Shown here piece by piece: positions 44,949-53,158 of a DNA stretch of 64,000 nucleotides. The stretch covers positions 1 to 64,000 of the forward strand of contig NZ_JAGHZZ010000008.1 in NCBI RefSeq assembly GCF_017745095.1, written 5' to 3'. Each line of letters begins with the position of its first letter. Position 1 is the first letter of the stretch. The DNA comes from Sporocytophaga sp. Lineage in GTDB: Bacteria > Bacteroidota > Bacteroidia > Cytophagales > Cytophagaceae. Both the position numbers and the translations under genes were made by a program. The notes beneath the pieces were generated by a model, which was given only the letters and a program-made list of their open reading frames with translations, was not told where the DNA came from and searched no databases.

Positions 44949-45845
44949 TTTGGTTTTATGCTCAGATGATTCCAGCAACTCCTTAATCATCTCACCCTTC
45001 CAACAATCAGGAATTGTGCAATTTAAAATCGAAGCCAGCGTAACAGGTAAATCATAATTATGTAATCCATCCGGAAGGCGAAACCCAACCTGGATTCCCG
45101 CCCCTGCAATAATCAAAGGCACCTCTCTCAACTTCTTTGATCTGCCTCCATGGCCTTTTCCATTAAATCCATGATCTGAAGTGATGATGAAAATCGTGCT
45201 GTCCAATGCATTTCCGGCCTTTAACCTTTTTATTATAACACCGGTAAGTGAATCAGCTTTCTCAACAGCAGTTTTATATTGAATACTTCTATAACCAAAG
45301 GTATGACCTGCTTTATCTACAATATCAAGATGAATGAAGGTAAACAATGGCTTTTCTTTAACAATATAATCTGAAGCTTTTAATATCAGTCCACTGCCCT
45401 TTTCATAAAAACTATATGTCAAGGTATTAAGCTCTATCAGCTCTGTAAACTCCTTCCATTCGTGAAACACTGCAATATTTCCCTCAGGATACCTTTCTCT
45501 CATAACCTTGAAGATTGTAGGCACTGTATTTCCTTTTTCCTGATTGCAAAAGGTACGTTCCTCAAAGTCTGACTTTCTCCATTTATTATCCCATATCTGA
45601 TGATCGGAAGTTGATACTCCCATAAGTAAAGACGCCCAATTAGGATTACTCAAAGTTGGCAGGACAGCATTAACATTATAGGAATAAGAACCTTGAGAAG
45701 CTAAGCTGTCCCATACTGGTGTATCAGCTTTATTTAATATCCTTGATCCCAGCCCATCAACACCTATGAAAACTATTCTCTTCTGGCTAAAAACAGATGA
45801 AATGGAGAGACAGAAAAAAAGCAAAACAAAATAAAATTTCCTCAT
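44940..45845 (-). CDS. Alkaline phosphatase / phosphodiesterase family protein
   Basis: This encodes 301 residues with a signal peptide ending SVFSQK. Alkaline-phosphatase superfamily motifs: FIGVDGLGSRIL (metal Asp), a Pro/Thr-rich AVLPTLSNPNWASLLMG (Thr or Ser nucleophile) and ITSDHGFNGKGHGG (metal Asp and His). It should hydrolyse phosphodiesters or nucleotide pyrophosphates in the periplasm. The stop codons of this gene and of the globin gene overlap. Confidence 0.88.
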   Translation of the reverse strand: MRKFYFVLLFFCLSISSVFSQKRIVFIGVDGLGSRILNKADTPVWDSLASQGSYSYNVNAVLPTLSNPNWASLLMGVSTSDHQIWDNKWRKSDFEERTFCNQEKGNTVPTIFKVMRERYPEGNIAVFHEWKEFTELIELNTLTYSFYEKGSGLILKASDYIVKEKPLFTFIHLDIVDKAGHTFGYRSIQYKTAVEKADSLTGVIIKRLKAGNALDSTIFIITSDHGFNGKGHGGRSKKLREVPLIIAGAGIQVGFRLPDGLHNYDLPVTLASILNCTIPDCWKGEMIKELLESSEHKTKLQ

Positions 45846-45899
45846 CGCAAGACCTTTCTTAATATTTAAGTCATTACGATAAAAAAAGTTATAAAAAAA

Positions 45900-45921
45900 G
45901 GCGGGAGATTACTCTCCCGCC
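45900..45921 (-). terminator. Terminator after T9SS cargo gene
   Basis: A 9-bp GC-rich perfect stem (45900-45908 with 45913-45921), loop TTAC, is followed on the minus strand by a T7 run. Confidence 0.88.
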
Positions 45922-45952
45922 CAACTTTAAATTAACCAAAACATAGAAACTA

Positions 45953-48379
45953 TTACTCGATAATGACTTTATATATCTTTTGAATATTGCCCGAATCTAT
46001 CATCACAAAATACAAACCACTTGGAAAGCCTGAAACATCTACTGCAAGACCATCACCTGATTTTAGATCTGCACCGTTATTCTGATAAACTATATTTCCG
46101 AAAGAATTCTGAATGCTTATCACCAGTTCCTGGTTTTCATCTACCTGCGACTCGATATGAAGGACGTCCTTTGCAGGGTTAGGATAAACAGCGAAAAACA
46201 GGTTTTCAAAATTCACAGCCACTATCTTACTTAAGGTTTGACTGCCGTCGTTATCTACTTCTGTTACTCTATAATAAACAACTCCACTTACAGGATTTTT
46301 GTCAACAAAAGAGTAATTTGAAACCAAAGACGTATTGCCACCGGCTTTAACTGTTCCTATCTTTTGAAAGGATATACCGTCTACAGATCTTTCTACAATA
46401 AAACTATTGCTATTATTTTCCCATGCGGTACTCCAGCTAATTTCCACACCATTCTTAGCACCTTTGGCTGTAATATTCAAAAATTCGACTGGTAATATAC
46501 AATCATATATAGCTTTTACCGGCACACGGGCACAAGGAGTACCGGCTGATATTGCCCATCTCCACATTCCTGGAACTGAAGATGCAGGTTGTCCCGACAT
46601 AGGCCCAACAAATTTAACGGAAGAGGCATATGTTGTCCCCCATGTCATACCACCATTATACCAGCTCATATCATGATTATTCGGAGCTGGTTCAGCATAT
46701 TCTATTCTGTAGTTCGTTCCTGCAGGTACTGAAACATTTGCAGGTACTTTCACCCATTGCCATGTACCGCCTGCTGTACAACCAGCACCTGAAGAATAAC
46801 TATAAGTTACTGCTCCTCCGGGTATTATAGTTCCAGCTGAATTTACTATATTAAATGCCATGGTAGTGGGACAACCATAAACAATTACATACATCCAGAC
46901 AGAGTCAATTACAAATGGAGTTATTGCATCAAAAACAAATTTGGTTTCATTCTGTACAGCACGCTGCCCTAAACCAGTAAAAGAACCAGTAGATGCTAGA
47001 GAAGGGCCTATTGTTGCTTTAAATGAAGACGTATCTTCCGCATAGAAAGTATAGTCAGAAGTCGCTGACGCAGAAAATGTATAAGTATTCCCTCCTTTTT
47101 TCAATAGATTAGCCGGGGCTGTTCCAGTTGGGCTGTTCCACCATTTGTATTTACCGCTATTTACAGGAGTAACAGATACGGTTGCATTTTGTACAGGACA
47201 AAATATAGTATTCTGAGGTACAGGCGCCGTTGTTGTAATTAAAGAAACATCAGAAACAGTACCGCATATTGGGTCTATAACATCAACCCTATAGGTGCCA
47301 GGAGTATTTACAAAGAAAGTCTTTGAAGAGTCATTTCCGCCAGCACGGGTTGGATAACCTTTATACCATTTATACTTCACTCCAACTCCCGCATGCCCCG
47401 CATCGAGCGTCACAGATGCCGGATCACATAAACTAAGATCAGGAATATCCACTGTAAAAGTATTTAATATAACTATTTGATCTGCTTTTGCACATGATCC
47501 ATTGTCAGTAACGCAAACTGTATAGGTTCCAGGTGTTGTTATTACCCTTGAATAAGGAGCAGACATCCCAAATCCTGAAAGGCCATCCGACCACGAAATT
47601 GAAGTAGTTGAGGTATGAGGAATTCCTGCATCAATAGTAACAGAACCTCCTGTACCGCAGATAGTCTTGTCAGGACCAAGATTAGGCTGAGGGCCTGGGG
47701 CTCCATAAGCACATCCAGGAATAAATGATATATCATCAATTGCAAAATCAACATACTGATCACAACCGATTTCTGTTGTATTTTCTATACTGATGGTTGT
47801 AGGACCTGATACAGATCCGGAGTTCCACACAGTTTCGAATTTGACCCATGTTCCGCTTGAGGTAGGTGCTGAAATAGGTGTAGTTAAGTCCGTTGAGCCA
47901 ACAGTAAATCGTAAAGTACCTGGAGGATTGTTATTATCCTTTAATGCATTAATCCAAACACTGAAGTAGTAGTTGGTATTGGGTTCTACAATAATGCCGC
48001 TTTGCTGCCATAGTTTAATATCCTTTGCACAGATTCCATCCACCATCAACATGTTATTGTCTGCAGAAGGAGAGTGATCGGTTAATGCTGCATTGAAAGC
48101 AGAGTTAAATATATTCGGATTACTTCCTACGTGAATAAAACCCGGAGAAGAGAAATTTTGAGTGGCTGGAGGGTCAAATTTCAAGTAACCATTTGTTCGT
48201 GTAGGATCACTGGTATATGTCCAATCAGCATAACCTTGAGAGAAATCACCATTTTTTACGAGGTTGGTCCCACTAGAAGTAGAAGAACAAACAGGCTGGG
48301 AAAAAACATGGCTTTTATGTAATATTATTATCAAAAAAATCAACAAGATTTTCTTGATGAAATTATCGGGGGACTTCAT
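45953..48379 (-). CDS. Large T9SS-secreted protein with type A sorting domain
   Basis: This encodes 808 residues. A signal peptide ends near HVFSQP. Residues about 30-225 form a jelly-roll CBM-like domain (NLVKNGDFSQGYADWTYTSD, DDISFIPGC). Several PKD/Ig-like repeats follow (about 230-420, NLGPDKTICGTGGSV), then a beta-sandwich (about 440-620) and a fibronectin-like segment (ITAKGAKNGVEISWSTAWEN). The C-terminal 75 residues are the T9SS type A signal: VYPNPAKDVLHI, then GFPSGLYFVMI. It is probably a surface or secreted binding protein; no catalytic domain is visible. Glycan binding is inferred. Confidence 0.9.
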   Translation of the reverse strand: MKSPDNFIKKILLIFLIIILHKSHVFSQPVCSSTSSGTNLVKNGDFSQGYADWTYTSDPTRTNGYLKFDPPATQNFSSPGFIHVGSNPNIFNSAFNAALTDHSPSADNNMLMVDGICAKDIKLWQQSGIIVEPNTNYYFSVWINALKDNNNPPGTLRFTVGSTDLTTPISAPTSSGTWVKFETVWNSGSVSGPTTISIENTTEIGCDQYVDFAIDDISFIPGCAYGAPGPQPNLGPDKTICGTGGSVTIDAGIPHTSTTSISWSDGLSGFGMSAPYSRVITTPGTYTVCVTDNGSCAKADQIVILNTFTVDIPDLSLCDPASVTLDAGHAGVGVKYKWYKGYPTRAGGNDSSKTFFVNTPGTYRVDVIDPICGTVSDVSLITTTAPVPQNTIFCPVQNATVSVTPVNSGKYKWWNSPTGTAPANLLKKGGNTYTFSASATSDYTFYAEDTSSFKATIGPSLASTGSFTGLGQRAVQNETKFVFDAITPFVIDSVWMYVIVYGCPTTMAFNIVNSAGTIIPGGAVTYSYSSGAGCTAGGTWQWVKVPANVSVPAGTNYRIEYAEPAPNNHDMSWYNGGMTWGTTYASSVKFVGPMSGQPASSVPGMWRWAISAGTPCARVPVKAIYDCILPVEFLNITAKGAKNGVEISWSTAWENNSNSFIVERSVDGISFQKIGTVKAGGNTSLVSNYSFVDKNPVSGVVYYRVTEVDNDGSQTLSKIVAVNFENLFFAVYPNPAKDVLHIESQVDENQELVISIQNSFGNIVYQNNGADLKSGDGLAVDVSGFPSGLYFVMIDSGNIQKIYKVIIE

Positions 48380-48655
48380 TTGATTGATATTTTGGTTAAT
48401 AATCAGAAGATTATATATTCTTTAATACGGAAAAATGATCAAAGTAACCAGCGAATATTAACATATCAACAAAAAAATAGACGAAACAAATAAAATCACA
48501 CACATATCAATAAAAAACAACACACCAATACAGAAAATATAACTATTCAAACAAAAAATTACACTAACAAGATTAAAATAAACTAAGCACCAAATTCACA
48601 ACAGGTTGTAATAAAATACAAAAACTAGGATTAAAATGGCACTAAAGTCCAGGTT

Positions 48656-48698
48656 TAAGAATTTTAACTGCTCTCATATTTTGTGGAATGAAAATGTA
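48656..48698 (+). repeat. 43-bp direct repeat, left copy
   Basis: Perfect match over 43 bases to 50999-51041, 2343 bp away in the same orientation. Flanking bases differ. Confidence 0.9.
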
Positions 48699-48780
48699 TT
48701 CCAAACCAGAAGAATTATTGGATAAAATTTAGAATAAAGGACATCTAATAATACTGACCCTAACAGGATTATCATAAAAA

Positions 48781-48939
48781 TTGTCTGAATCTGGATTTAC
48801 AAGATTATAGGAAAAATCTAATTTATAAATCAAAAATAAAACTCCATTTTTCAAATTCTCACCAAAACTGAAATTGCAAGCTTTAACCAAAATAAGAATC
48901 CTGTTTACCCTAAAATTCTGTAAATCCTGATTCAGACAA
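48781..48939. repeat. Inverted pair of dispersed TTGTCTGAATC-type repeats
   Basis: The arm 48781-48806 and the reverse complement of 48914-48939 match in 23 of 26 positions. Text of this type (GATTAACAGGATT variants) also occurs at 8951-8965 and 42893-42907, so it belongs to a dispersed intergenic family. Confidence 0.6.
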
Positions 48940-48969
48940 AAATAGCCCCGATAAATATCTGGGCTATTT
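48940..48969. terminator. Hairpin, possible terminator
   Basis: AAATAGCCC (48940-48948) pairs with GGGCTATTT (48961-48969). It has A/T-rich ends on both strands and no adjacent intact gene. It may have belonged to a lost gene. Confidence 0.45.
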
Positions 48970-49082
48970 GAAGACTATCTTGAATTTTAAATTTGCCTGC
49001 CTTTATAACCGCAAGTCAATTGACTTGCTCTCATTTGTAGGCAGAAGTCAAAAGATTTCAGCCAGAAAACCGAATAACAGAC

Positions 49083-49432
49083 TTAACCCAGGAAGGGAAT
49101 AAAATTATCTTTAATCGCAAATTTTCCATCATCACGCATATGTCCTAATTTTGAAATACTCTCTGTTGACGAAAAAGGTCCTCCAGGCTCAGCTCCTTTA
49201 ACTAAATTTGCCTGTGCAATCAAAATATCTGCACTTGTCAAGCCTAGTGACGCTGTAACAGGTTTAACTTTTGACCAATATTTACCCATTTTTGCTTGGT
49301 TGCGCAAATCACCGATTCCTGAGAGTCAAACCATTCGATTTCACCTTTTTCATTAATATACCAACCGCTTTTCATTCTCGGCACACCGCGCGCTAGCCTT
49401 CCGAGGATGACAAACGCGGCCCAGCTGATCAA
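49083..49432 (-). pseudogene. Frameshifted fragment, possible polymorphic-toxin tail
   Basis: Two overlapping minus-strand frames join into one sequence after one frameshift near 49320. The first has GWYINEKGEIEWFDSQ, a linker text that is common just before C-terminal toxin domains. The second has IGDLRNQAKMGKYWSKVKPV, LGLTSADILIAQANLVKGAE and GKFAIKDNFIPFLG before its stop. The N-terminal end is the repeat copy 49388-49429. It lacks any delivery domain. The toxin origin is inferred from style and context only. Confidence 0.45.
49388..49429 (+). repeat. 42-bp GC-rich repeat, left copy
   Basis: Matches 50957-50997 with a single one-base gap (CTAGCC versus CTAGC). It is clearly more GC-rich than its surroundings. 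It lies at the edge of the toxin-like fragment. Confidence 0.88.
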
Positions 49433-49525
49433 ATGTAAAGCGATTTTAGGATTAATAAAAAAGTGTAAATCTATAACCGGATTACCAATCCAACCTGTAA
49501 ACTTTTTTTAGCACGACACAGGGGG

Positions 49526-49975
49526 TTATTTCTTCACATATGTTAATCCTAAAGTTCGTTGGTACTGCTTTTGTTCAAATATTTGCTCTTCACAAAATAG
49601 ATTACTTGATGGATATAGGATTTTATAACCATCCTCTCCATAATAAAACAAAGCGCTTGTTGGATAATTTTTAAATTTCAAATATAAATATCCACCATTT
49701 TCATTATTATAATCTGCCTCCCAAAAACCGACGCTATCTTTAAATAAACTATTTTTTAAAAAAAAACTTCCATCTTCATTTATTTTTATAAATGATCCAT
49801 TTAGCTTTTTTGCATTTAGTAAATAGAATTCCTTATAAATCGCATCTCCACCATAAATTTCAGGTGGAGACACATTTAAAAATTCGTACCTTCCAATATA
49901 CTCGCTTCTATCAGGCCCTCTATAACACCCTGTTAAAATAAACGTCACTAAAAAGCATACAAGTTTACTTTTCAT
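49526..49975 (-). CDS. Lipoprotein, possible immunity protein
   Basis: This encodes 149 residues. The lipobox is LTGC (Cys17). The mature part is rich in Tyr, Phe, Asn and Gly, with YIGRYEFLNVSPPEIYGG and FIKINEDGSFFLKNSLF suggesting a small beta-barrel or sandwich. No family recognised. It begins 8 bp after the stop of the toxin-like tail at 49984, the position usual for an immunity gene. Membrane-attached immunity lipoproteins do occur. The role is inferred from this position alone. Confidence 0.6.
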   Translation of the reverse strand: MKSKLVCFLVTFILTGCYRGPDRSEYIGRYEFLNVSPPEIYGGDAIYKEFYLLNAKKLNGSFIKINEDGSFFLKNSLFKDSVGFWEADYNNENGGYLYLKFKNYPTSALFYYGEDGYKILYPSSNLFCEEQIFEQKQYQRTLGLTYVKK

Positions 49976-49983
49976 ATTTTCAA

Positions 49984-50151
49984 TTATTTATAAAATAAGC
50001 TTTCCAATTCTTCAATAGATTTAACAATACGAATTCTTTGTCTAACATTAGTCCATGGTTGACGTCCAGCATTCTTAGGTCTTTCATATTTCCCATCAAC
50101 TCTTGGCTGGCGCGCGTTTTCAAAACGCGTGCCCCGCTGCACTTTCTTCTT
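49984..50151 (-). pseudogene. Truncated C-terminal toxin-like tail
   Basis: An open frame of 55 codons with no start ends at TAA 49984-49986. The last 40 residues are convincing protein: PRVDGKYERPKNAGRQPWTN then VRQRIRIVKSIEELESLFYK. The upstream 15 codons are the REP-like hairpin, so the gene was probably cut by repeat insertion. The basic character and the adjacent lipoprotein suit a secreted nuclease-like toxin end, but the fold is not recognised. Confidence 0.45.
50113..50129. repeat. REP-like hairpin CGCGTTTT-C-AAAACGCG
   Basis: A perfect 8-bp stem with one-base loop lies 55 bp after the 3' end of the RAYT gene. It has the same design as the hairpins at 50815 and 50891. Confidence 0.75.
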
Positions 50152-50184
50152 TTACATATCTCTAAACTATATCAAGCAGTTCAC

Positions 50185-50736
50185 CTACCTCAAGAACTCA
50201 ATCACGATTAATCCCTTCCGCCCACAATAATCTCTTGCCGAACTAAACAAATAATCTTCCGGATTCTCCACTATCATATCTTCTACAGGATTATTATGAA
50301 TGTTATCTAATTTCTGATTCATAAATGAAAGAGTTTCTATCCCTTTGGCTTTACTCCCGTCTTTCCAAACTTTATAATTCTTTATCCTTTTCAGATACTC
50401 TCCAGCTCTTTCAAACATTTCAAGTAGCCACGCTCTCCTGCTTTCTCCTATTACTTTAATCTCCGATATAATTTTCTTACTTGTAAACTTTTTAAAATCT
50501 CGCATTAAATCTGATAATTCAAAATCCCTCTTCTCTGATATAATCATGTGAATATGACAGGGCATTATAACCCAGGCGTATACTATAAGACCTTTTTCCT
50601 TAATGCAAAAGTTCAGAGAGTCTACAATTAAGAGACGTAATTCTTTGCGGGTAAATAAATCTACCCACTATACTACCGTAAGAGTCACAAAATAGATTCC
50701 TTGCTGGTGATTCTTAAATCCGTATTTATCTGACAT
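50185..50736 (-). pseudogene. REP-associated tyrosine transposase (RAYT / Y1_Tnp), broken by an amber codon
   Basis: From ATG 50734-50736 the frame encodes 183 residues with one in-frame TAG at codon 23 (50668-50670). The protein before the stop reads MSDKYGFKNHQQGIYFVTLTVV and after it WVDLFTRKELRL, so the reading is otherwise normal. The HUH motif is in VIMPCHIHMII and the later DFKKFTSKKI, ESRRAWLLEMFERAGE, KVWKDG and LDNIHNNPVE blocks are typical of Bacteroidota RAYTs. A downstream ATG at 50565 could start only a truncated protein with the HIH at its very end. RAYTs move or maintain REP hairpins. Confidence 0.88.
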
Positions 50737-50813
50737 AGCTAGTTTTGGGTCTCAAAATAAAAAAATAGCCAGCTCTTCAAAAACTGGCTACTCAAAAATA
50801 TTTTCTCAAACTC

Positions 50814-50830
50814 TCGCATTACAAATGCGA
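50814..50830. repeat. REP-like hairpin TCGCATT-ACA-AATGCGA
   Basis: A perfect 7-bp stem with ACA loop. Same design as the hairpins at 50113 and 50891. Confidence 0.7.
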
Positions 50831-50890
50831 AGGCACTTTATACAATATGAAGCTACAACAATCTTAATTATCCCTCTGTCACAGATTGCA

Positions 50891-50905
50891 CGCTTTACAA
50901 AAGCG
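50891..50905. repeat. REP-like hairpin CGCTTT-ACA-AAAGCG
   Basis: A perfect 6-bp stem with ACA loop. It shares three bases with the long inverted repeat that follows. Confidence 0.7.
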
Positions 50906-50960
50906 CTTTCAATGTCGTTAAGTTAAGGAATTTTCCTTAACTTAACGACATTGAAAGCGC
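50903..50960. repeat. 28-bp perfect inverted repeat with 2-base loop
   Basis: The left arm 50903-50930 is the exact reverse complement of 50933-50960; the loop is TT. There is no T-run, so it is not a standard terminator. The right arm runs directly into the 42-bp repeat copy at 50957. Confidence 0.92.
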
Positions 50961-50997
50961 GCTAGCTTCCGAGGATGACAAACGCGGCCCAGCTGAT
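50957..50997 (+). repeat. 42-bp GC-rich repeat, right copy
   Basis: Matches 49388-49429 with one missing C. It overlaps the end of the long inverted repeat and touches the 43-bp direct repeat (from 50999). Confidence 0.88.
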
Positions 50998-50998
50998 A

Positions 50999-51041
50999 TA
51001 AGAATTTTAACTGCTCTCATATTTTGTGGAATGAAAATGTA
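50999..51041 (+). repeat. 43-bp direct repeat, right copy
   Basis: Perfect match to 48656-48698. Together they bound a 2.3-kb block holding the RAYT and toxin-like remnants. Confidence 0.9.
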
Positions 51042-51103
51042 GGCTAGGGGAAGTGAATCATTGAATAAAAGAAGGAATATGGCGGGGTGGGTTCAAAACA
51101 AAA

Positions 51104-51126
51104 AAAGCCCTGAAGTTCAGGGCTTT
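51104..51126 (-). terminator. Terminator after tRNA-Ser
   Basis: An 11-bp arm pair (51104-51114 with 51116-51126) leaves an effective small loop around AAGTT. On the minus strand it is followed by a T run, and it starts 13 bp past the tRNA. Confidence 0.82.
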
Positions 51127-51138
51127 CTTTAAATTATG

Positions 51139-51226
51139 CAGAGAGGAAGGGATTCGAACCCTCGATACCCTTTTGAGGTATACACACTTTCCAGGCGTGC
51201 TCCTTCAACCACTCGGACACCTCTCT
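51139..51226 (-). tRNA. tRNA-Ser (GGA)
   Basis: An 88-nt class II tRNA with a long variable arm. Acceptor AGAGAGG/CCTCTCT with discriminator G73. Anticodon loop CTGGAAA gives anticodon GGA. The T-arm contains GGTTCGAATCC. CCA not encoded. Confidence 0.95.
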
Positions 51227-51327
51227 GTGAAAAGATTTTCTCTATTTTGGAAAAAGTGAGTGCAAAGAAACCAACATTTTATCAAAACACAAAAAGGATT
51301 GATAAAATAAATCAATATATCATACTG

Positions 51328-52386
51328 TTAATCCATTTCTCCTCTGATTGATTCTTCCAAAGAGGCTCTGATATTTTCATTAAAAGGTTTATTAGCAAGC
51401 ACAAACATCATTTTAGTAATAGCAGCTTCGGTAGTAATATTTTTGCCACTGATTACTCCTGATTTTTCCAAATGTCTGCTTGTATCATACCTTCCCTGAA
51501 AAACAGTACCGCCTATACATTGACTCACATTTAATATAACAATTCCCTTCTCTGATGCCTCTTTTAAAACATCTTCAAGCCATTTATCCGTCGGAGCATT
51601 ACCAGATCCAAAAGTCTCCAGAACAACGCCTTTCAATCCTGCAGTATTGAACAGACACTCAACAACCTCTTTATTAATCCCCGGAAATAACTTAACTATA
51701 AGAACATTGGAATCAAGCACAGTATAAATTTTAAATGGCTTGTAAGCAGGACTATACAAGGCTGTTTCGTTAAATTCTATTGAAACCCCAGCCTCAGCAA
51801 GATTAGGGTAATTTTCAGATAGAAAAGCATCAAAATGACTGCTCTGCAGCTTCTTTGATCGATTACCTCGCATCAATGCATGATTAAAGTAAATACAAAC
51901 CTCCTTGACAACCGGTTTTCCATCTTTTCTTGCTGCTGCTATCTCAATGGCTGTCACTAAATTTTCTCTTGCATCTGATCTAACCTCTGACAAAGGAAGC
52001 TGTGCACCAGTAAAGATAACTGGCTTATTAAGGTTTTCCATCATGAAACTCAAGGCTGAAGCTGTATATGCCATGGTATCAGTTCCATGCAAAATCACAA
52101 AACCATCATATTTCTGGTATTGTTCATGAATTAGCTCTGCAAGCGCAATCCAATGAATTGGCTTCATATTGCTTGAATCAATAGGTCTCAGAAAAGATAT
52201 GAATTCAAGAGTAAGATTGAACCTACCTACCTCAGGTAATGTAGAAATGATATCAGAAAAATTAAAAGGCACTAAGGATTTTACCATAGGATCATAATGC
52301 ATTCCCATGGTACCACCTGTATATATTATTAGCAACCTCCCCTGAGCATCGGGGTTAATATGCAGATTAATCTTATCACTAAACAT
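51328..52386 (-). CDS. ansA: Type I L-asparaginase
   Basis: From ATG 52386 the protein has 352 residues (MFSDKINLHI); an ATG at 52407 adds seven more but would overlap the tatD gene by 29 bp instead of 8. Motifs: LLIIYTGGTMG (first Thr nucleophile), FVILHGTDTMAYTASAL (second Thr, catalytic Asp) and VLETFGSGNAP. No signal peptide, so it is a cytoplasmic type I enzyme converting asparagine to aspartate and ammonia. The start overlaps the 3' end of tatD, so the two form an operon. Confidence 0.92.
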   Translation of the reverse strand: MFSDKINLHINPDAQGRLLIIYTGGTMGMHYDPMVKSLVPFNFSDIISTLPEVGRFNLTLEFISFLRPIDSSNMKPIHWIALAELIHEQYQKYDGFVILHGTDTMAYTASALSFMMENLNKPVIFTGAQLPLSEVRSDARENLVTAIEIAAARKDGKPVVKEVCIYFNHALMRGNRSKKLQSSHFDAFLSENYPNLAEAGVSIEFNETALYSPAYKPFKIYTVLDSNVLIVKLFPGINKEVVECLFNTAGLKGVVLETFGSGNAPTDKWLEDVLKEASEKGIVILNVSQCIGGTVFQGRYDTSRHLEKSGVISGKNITTEAAITKMMFVLANKPFNENIRASLEESIRGEMD

Positions 52387-53155
52387 TCCCAAAAAGTTTT
52401 TCTGCATTTAAAGAAGTTACTTTAGCTACCTCCTCCTCTGAACATTTCTTGACTTCCGCAAGCTTCTTTACCACAAAAGGAATATATCCTGGTTCATTTC
52501 TTTTACCTCTGTATGGAACTGGTGCCAGATAAGGAGCATCCGTTTCTAGAACTAAATTTGAAAGGTCTGCTGTTTCCATAACCTTATCGAGACCACTGTT
52601 TTTAAAGGTAATAACTCCACCCACTCCAATGTAAAATCCGATCTCTTTTATCTCATCAATATCCTTTTGATCACCAGTAAAACAATGGAATACTCCTGTC
52701 TGACTATCTGATTTAACCTTCAATAACAAATCCATAGTTTCTCTGTAAGAATTGCGACAATGAATAGCTATAGGCAAATTATGCTTAGCTGCCAACTGAA
52801 CCTGGATAGCAAAGGCTTCTTCCTGCCAGTCTTTATGAGTAGTATCCCAATATAGATCTATACCAATCTCTCCTACTGCAGCAAATTTTCTTCTATTCAG
52901 CCACGCTTCAATTTCATAAAGATCTTTTTCAAAATCCTTCTTTACGTAGCATGGATGGAGCCCCATCATGGGTATACAAAGATCCGGATACCTGTGCTCC
53001 ATTTCAAGCATTCTGTCAATGCTTTGCAAATCCACATTAGGCATAAAGAGTTTTTTCAGACCAGATGATCTTGCATTTTCAAGCACATCTGTTGTGTCTT
53101 TTTCAAACTCTTCAGCATATATATGCGCATGTGTATCTATATAAGTAAAATCCAT
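52379..53155 (-). CDS. tatD: TatD family metal-dependent deoxyribonuclease
   Basis: This encodes 258 residues of a TIM-barrel amidohydrolase. Metal-site motifs: YIDTHAHIY (His-x-His), GEIGIDLYWD (Glu), PIAIHCRNSYRE (His), GVFHCFTGD (His) and LVLETDAPYLAP (Asp). TatD enzymes are 3'-5' exonucleases or D-aminoacyl-tRNA-like hydrolases in different lineages. The start is 3 bp after the stop of the GT2 gene, so it is transcribed with the polysaccharide genes. Confidence 0.94.
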   Translation of the reverse strand: MDFTYIDTHAHIYAEEFEKDTTDVLENARSSGLKKLFMPNVDLQSIDRMLEMEHRYPDLCIPMMGLHPCYVKKDFEKDLYEIEAWLNRRKFAAVGEIGIDLYWDTTHKDWQEEAFAIQVQLAAKHNLPIAIHCRNSYRETMDLLLKVKSDSQTGVFHCFTGDQKDIDEIKEIGFYIGVGGVITFKNSGLDKVMETADLSNLVLETDAPYLAPVPYRGKRNEPGYIPFVVKKLAEVKKCSEEEVAKVTSLNAEKLFGNV

Positions 53156-53158
53156 AAT

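Larger units (their letters stand above)
48380..49082. other. Gene-free AT-rich region with repeats
   Basis: About 700 bases without an intact gene. The left 270 bases are AT-rich text. The left copy of the 43-bp direct repeat lies at 48656-48698. Inverted copies of a TTGTCTGAATC/GGATTTACA repeat lie at 48781-48806 and 48914-48939, and a hairpin pairing AAATAGCCC with GGGCTATTT spans 48940-48969. Confidence 0.7.
50737..51103. other. Repeat-rich spacer upstream of the RAYT
   Basis: No gene. It holds REP-like hairpins at 50814-50830 and 50891-50905, the long inverted repeat 50903-50960, the second 42-bp repeat and the second 43-bp repeat. A further hairpin TAGCCAG/CTGGCTA lies near 50766-50791. 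Confidence 0.75.
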
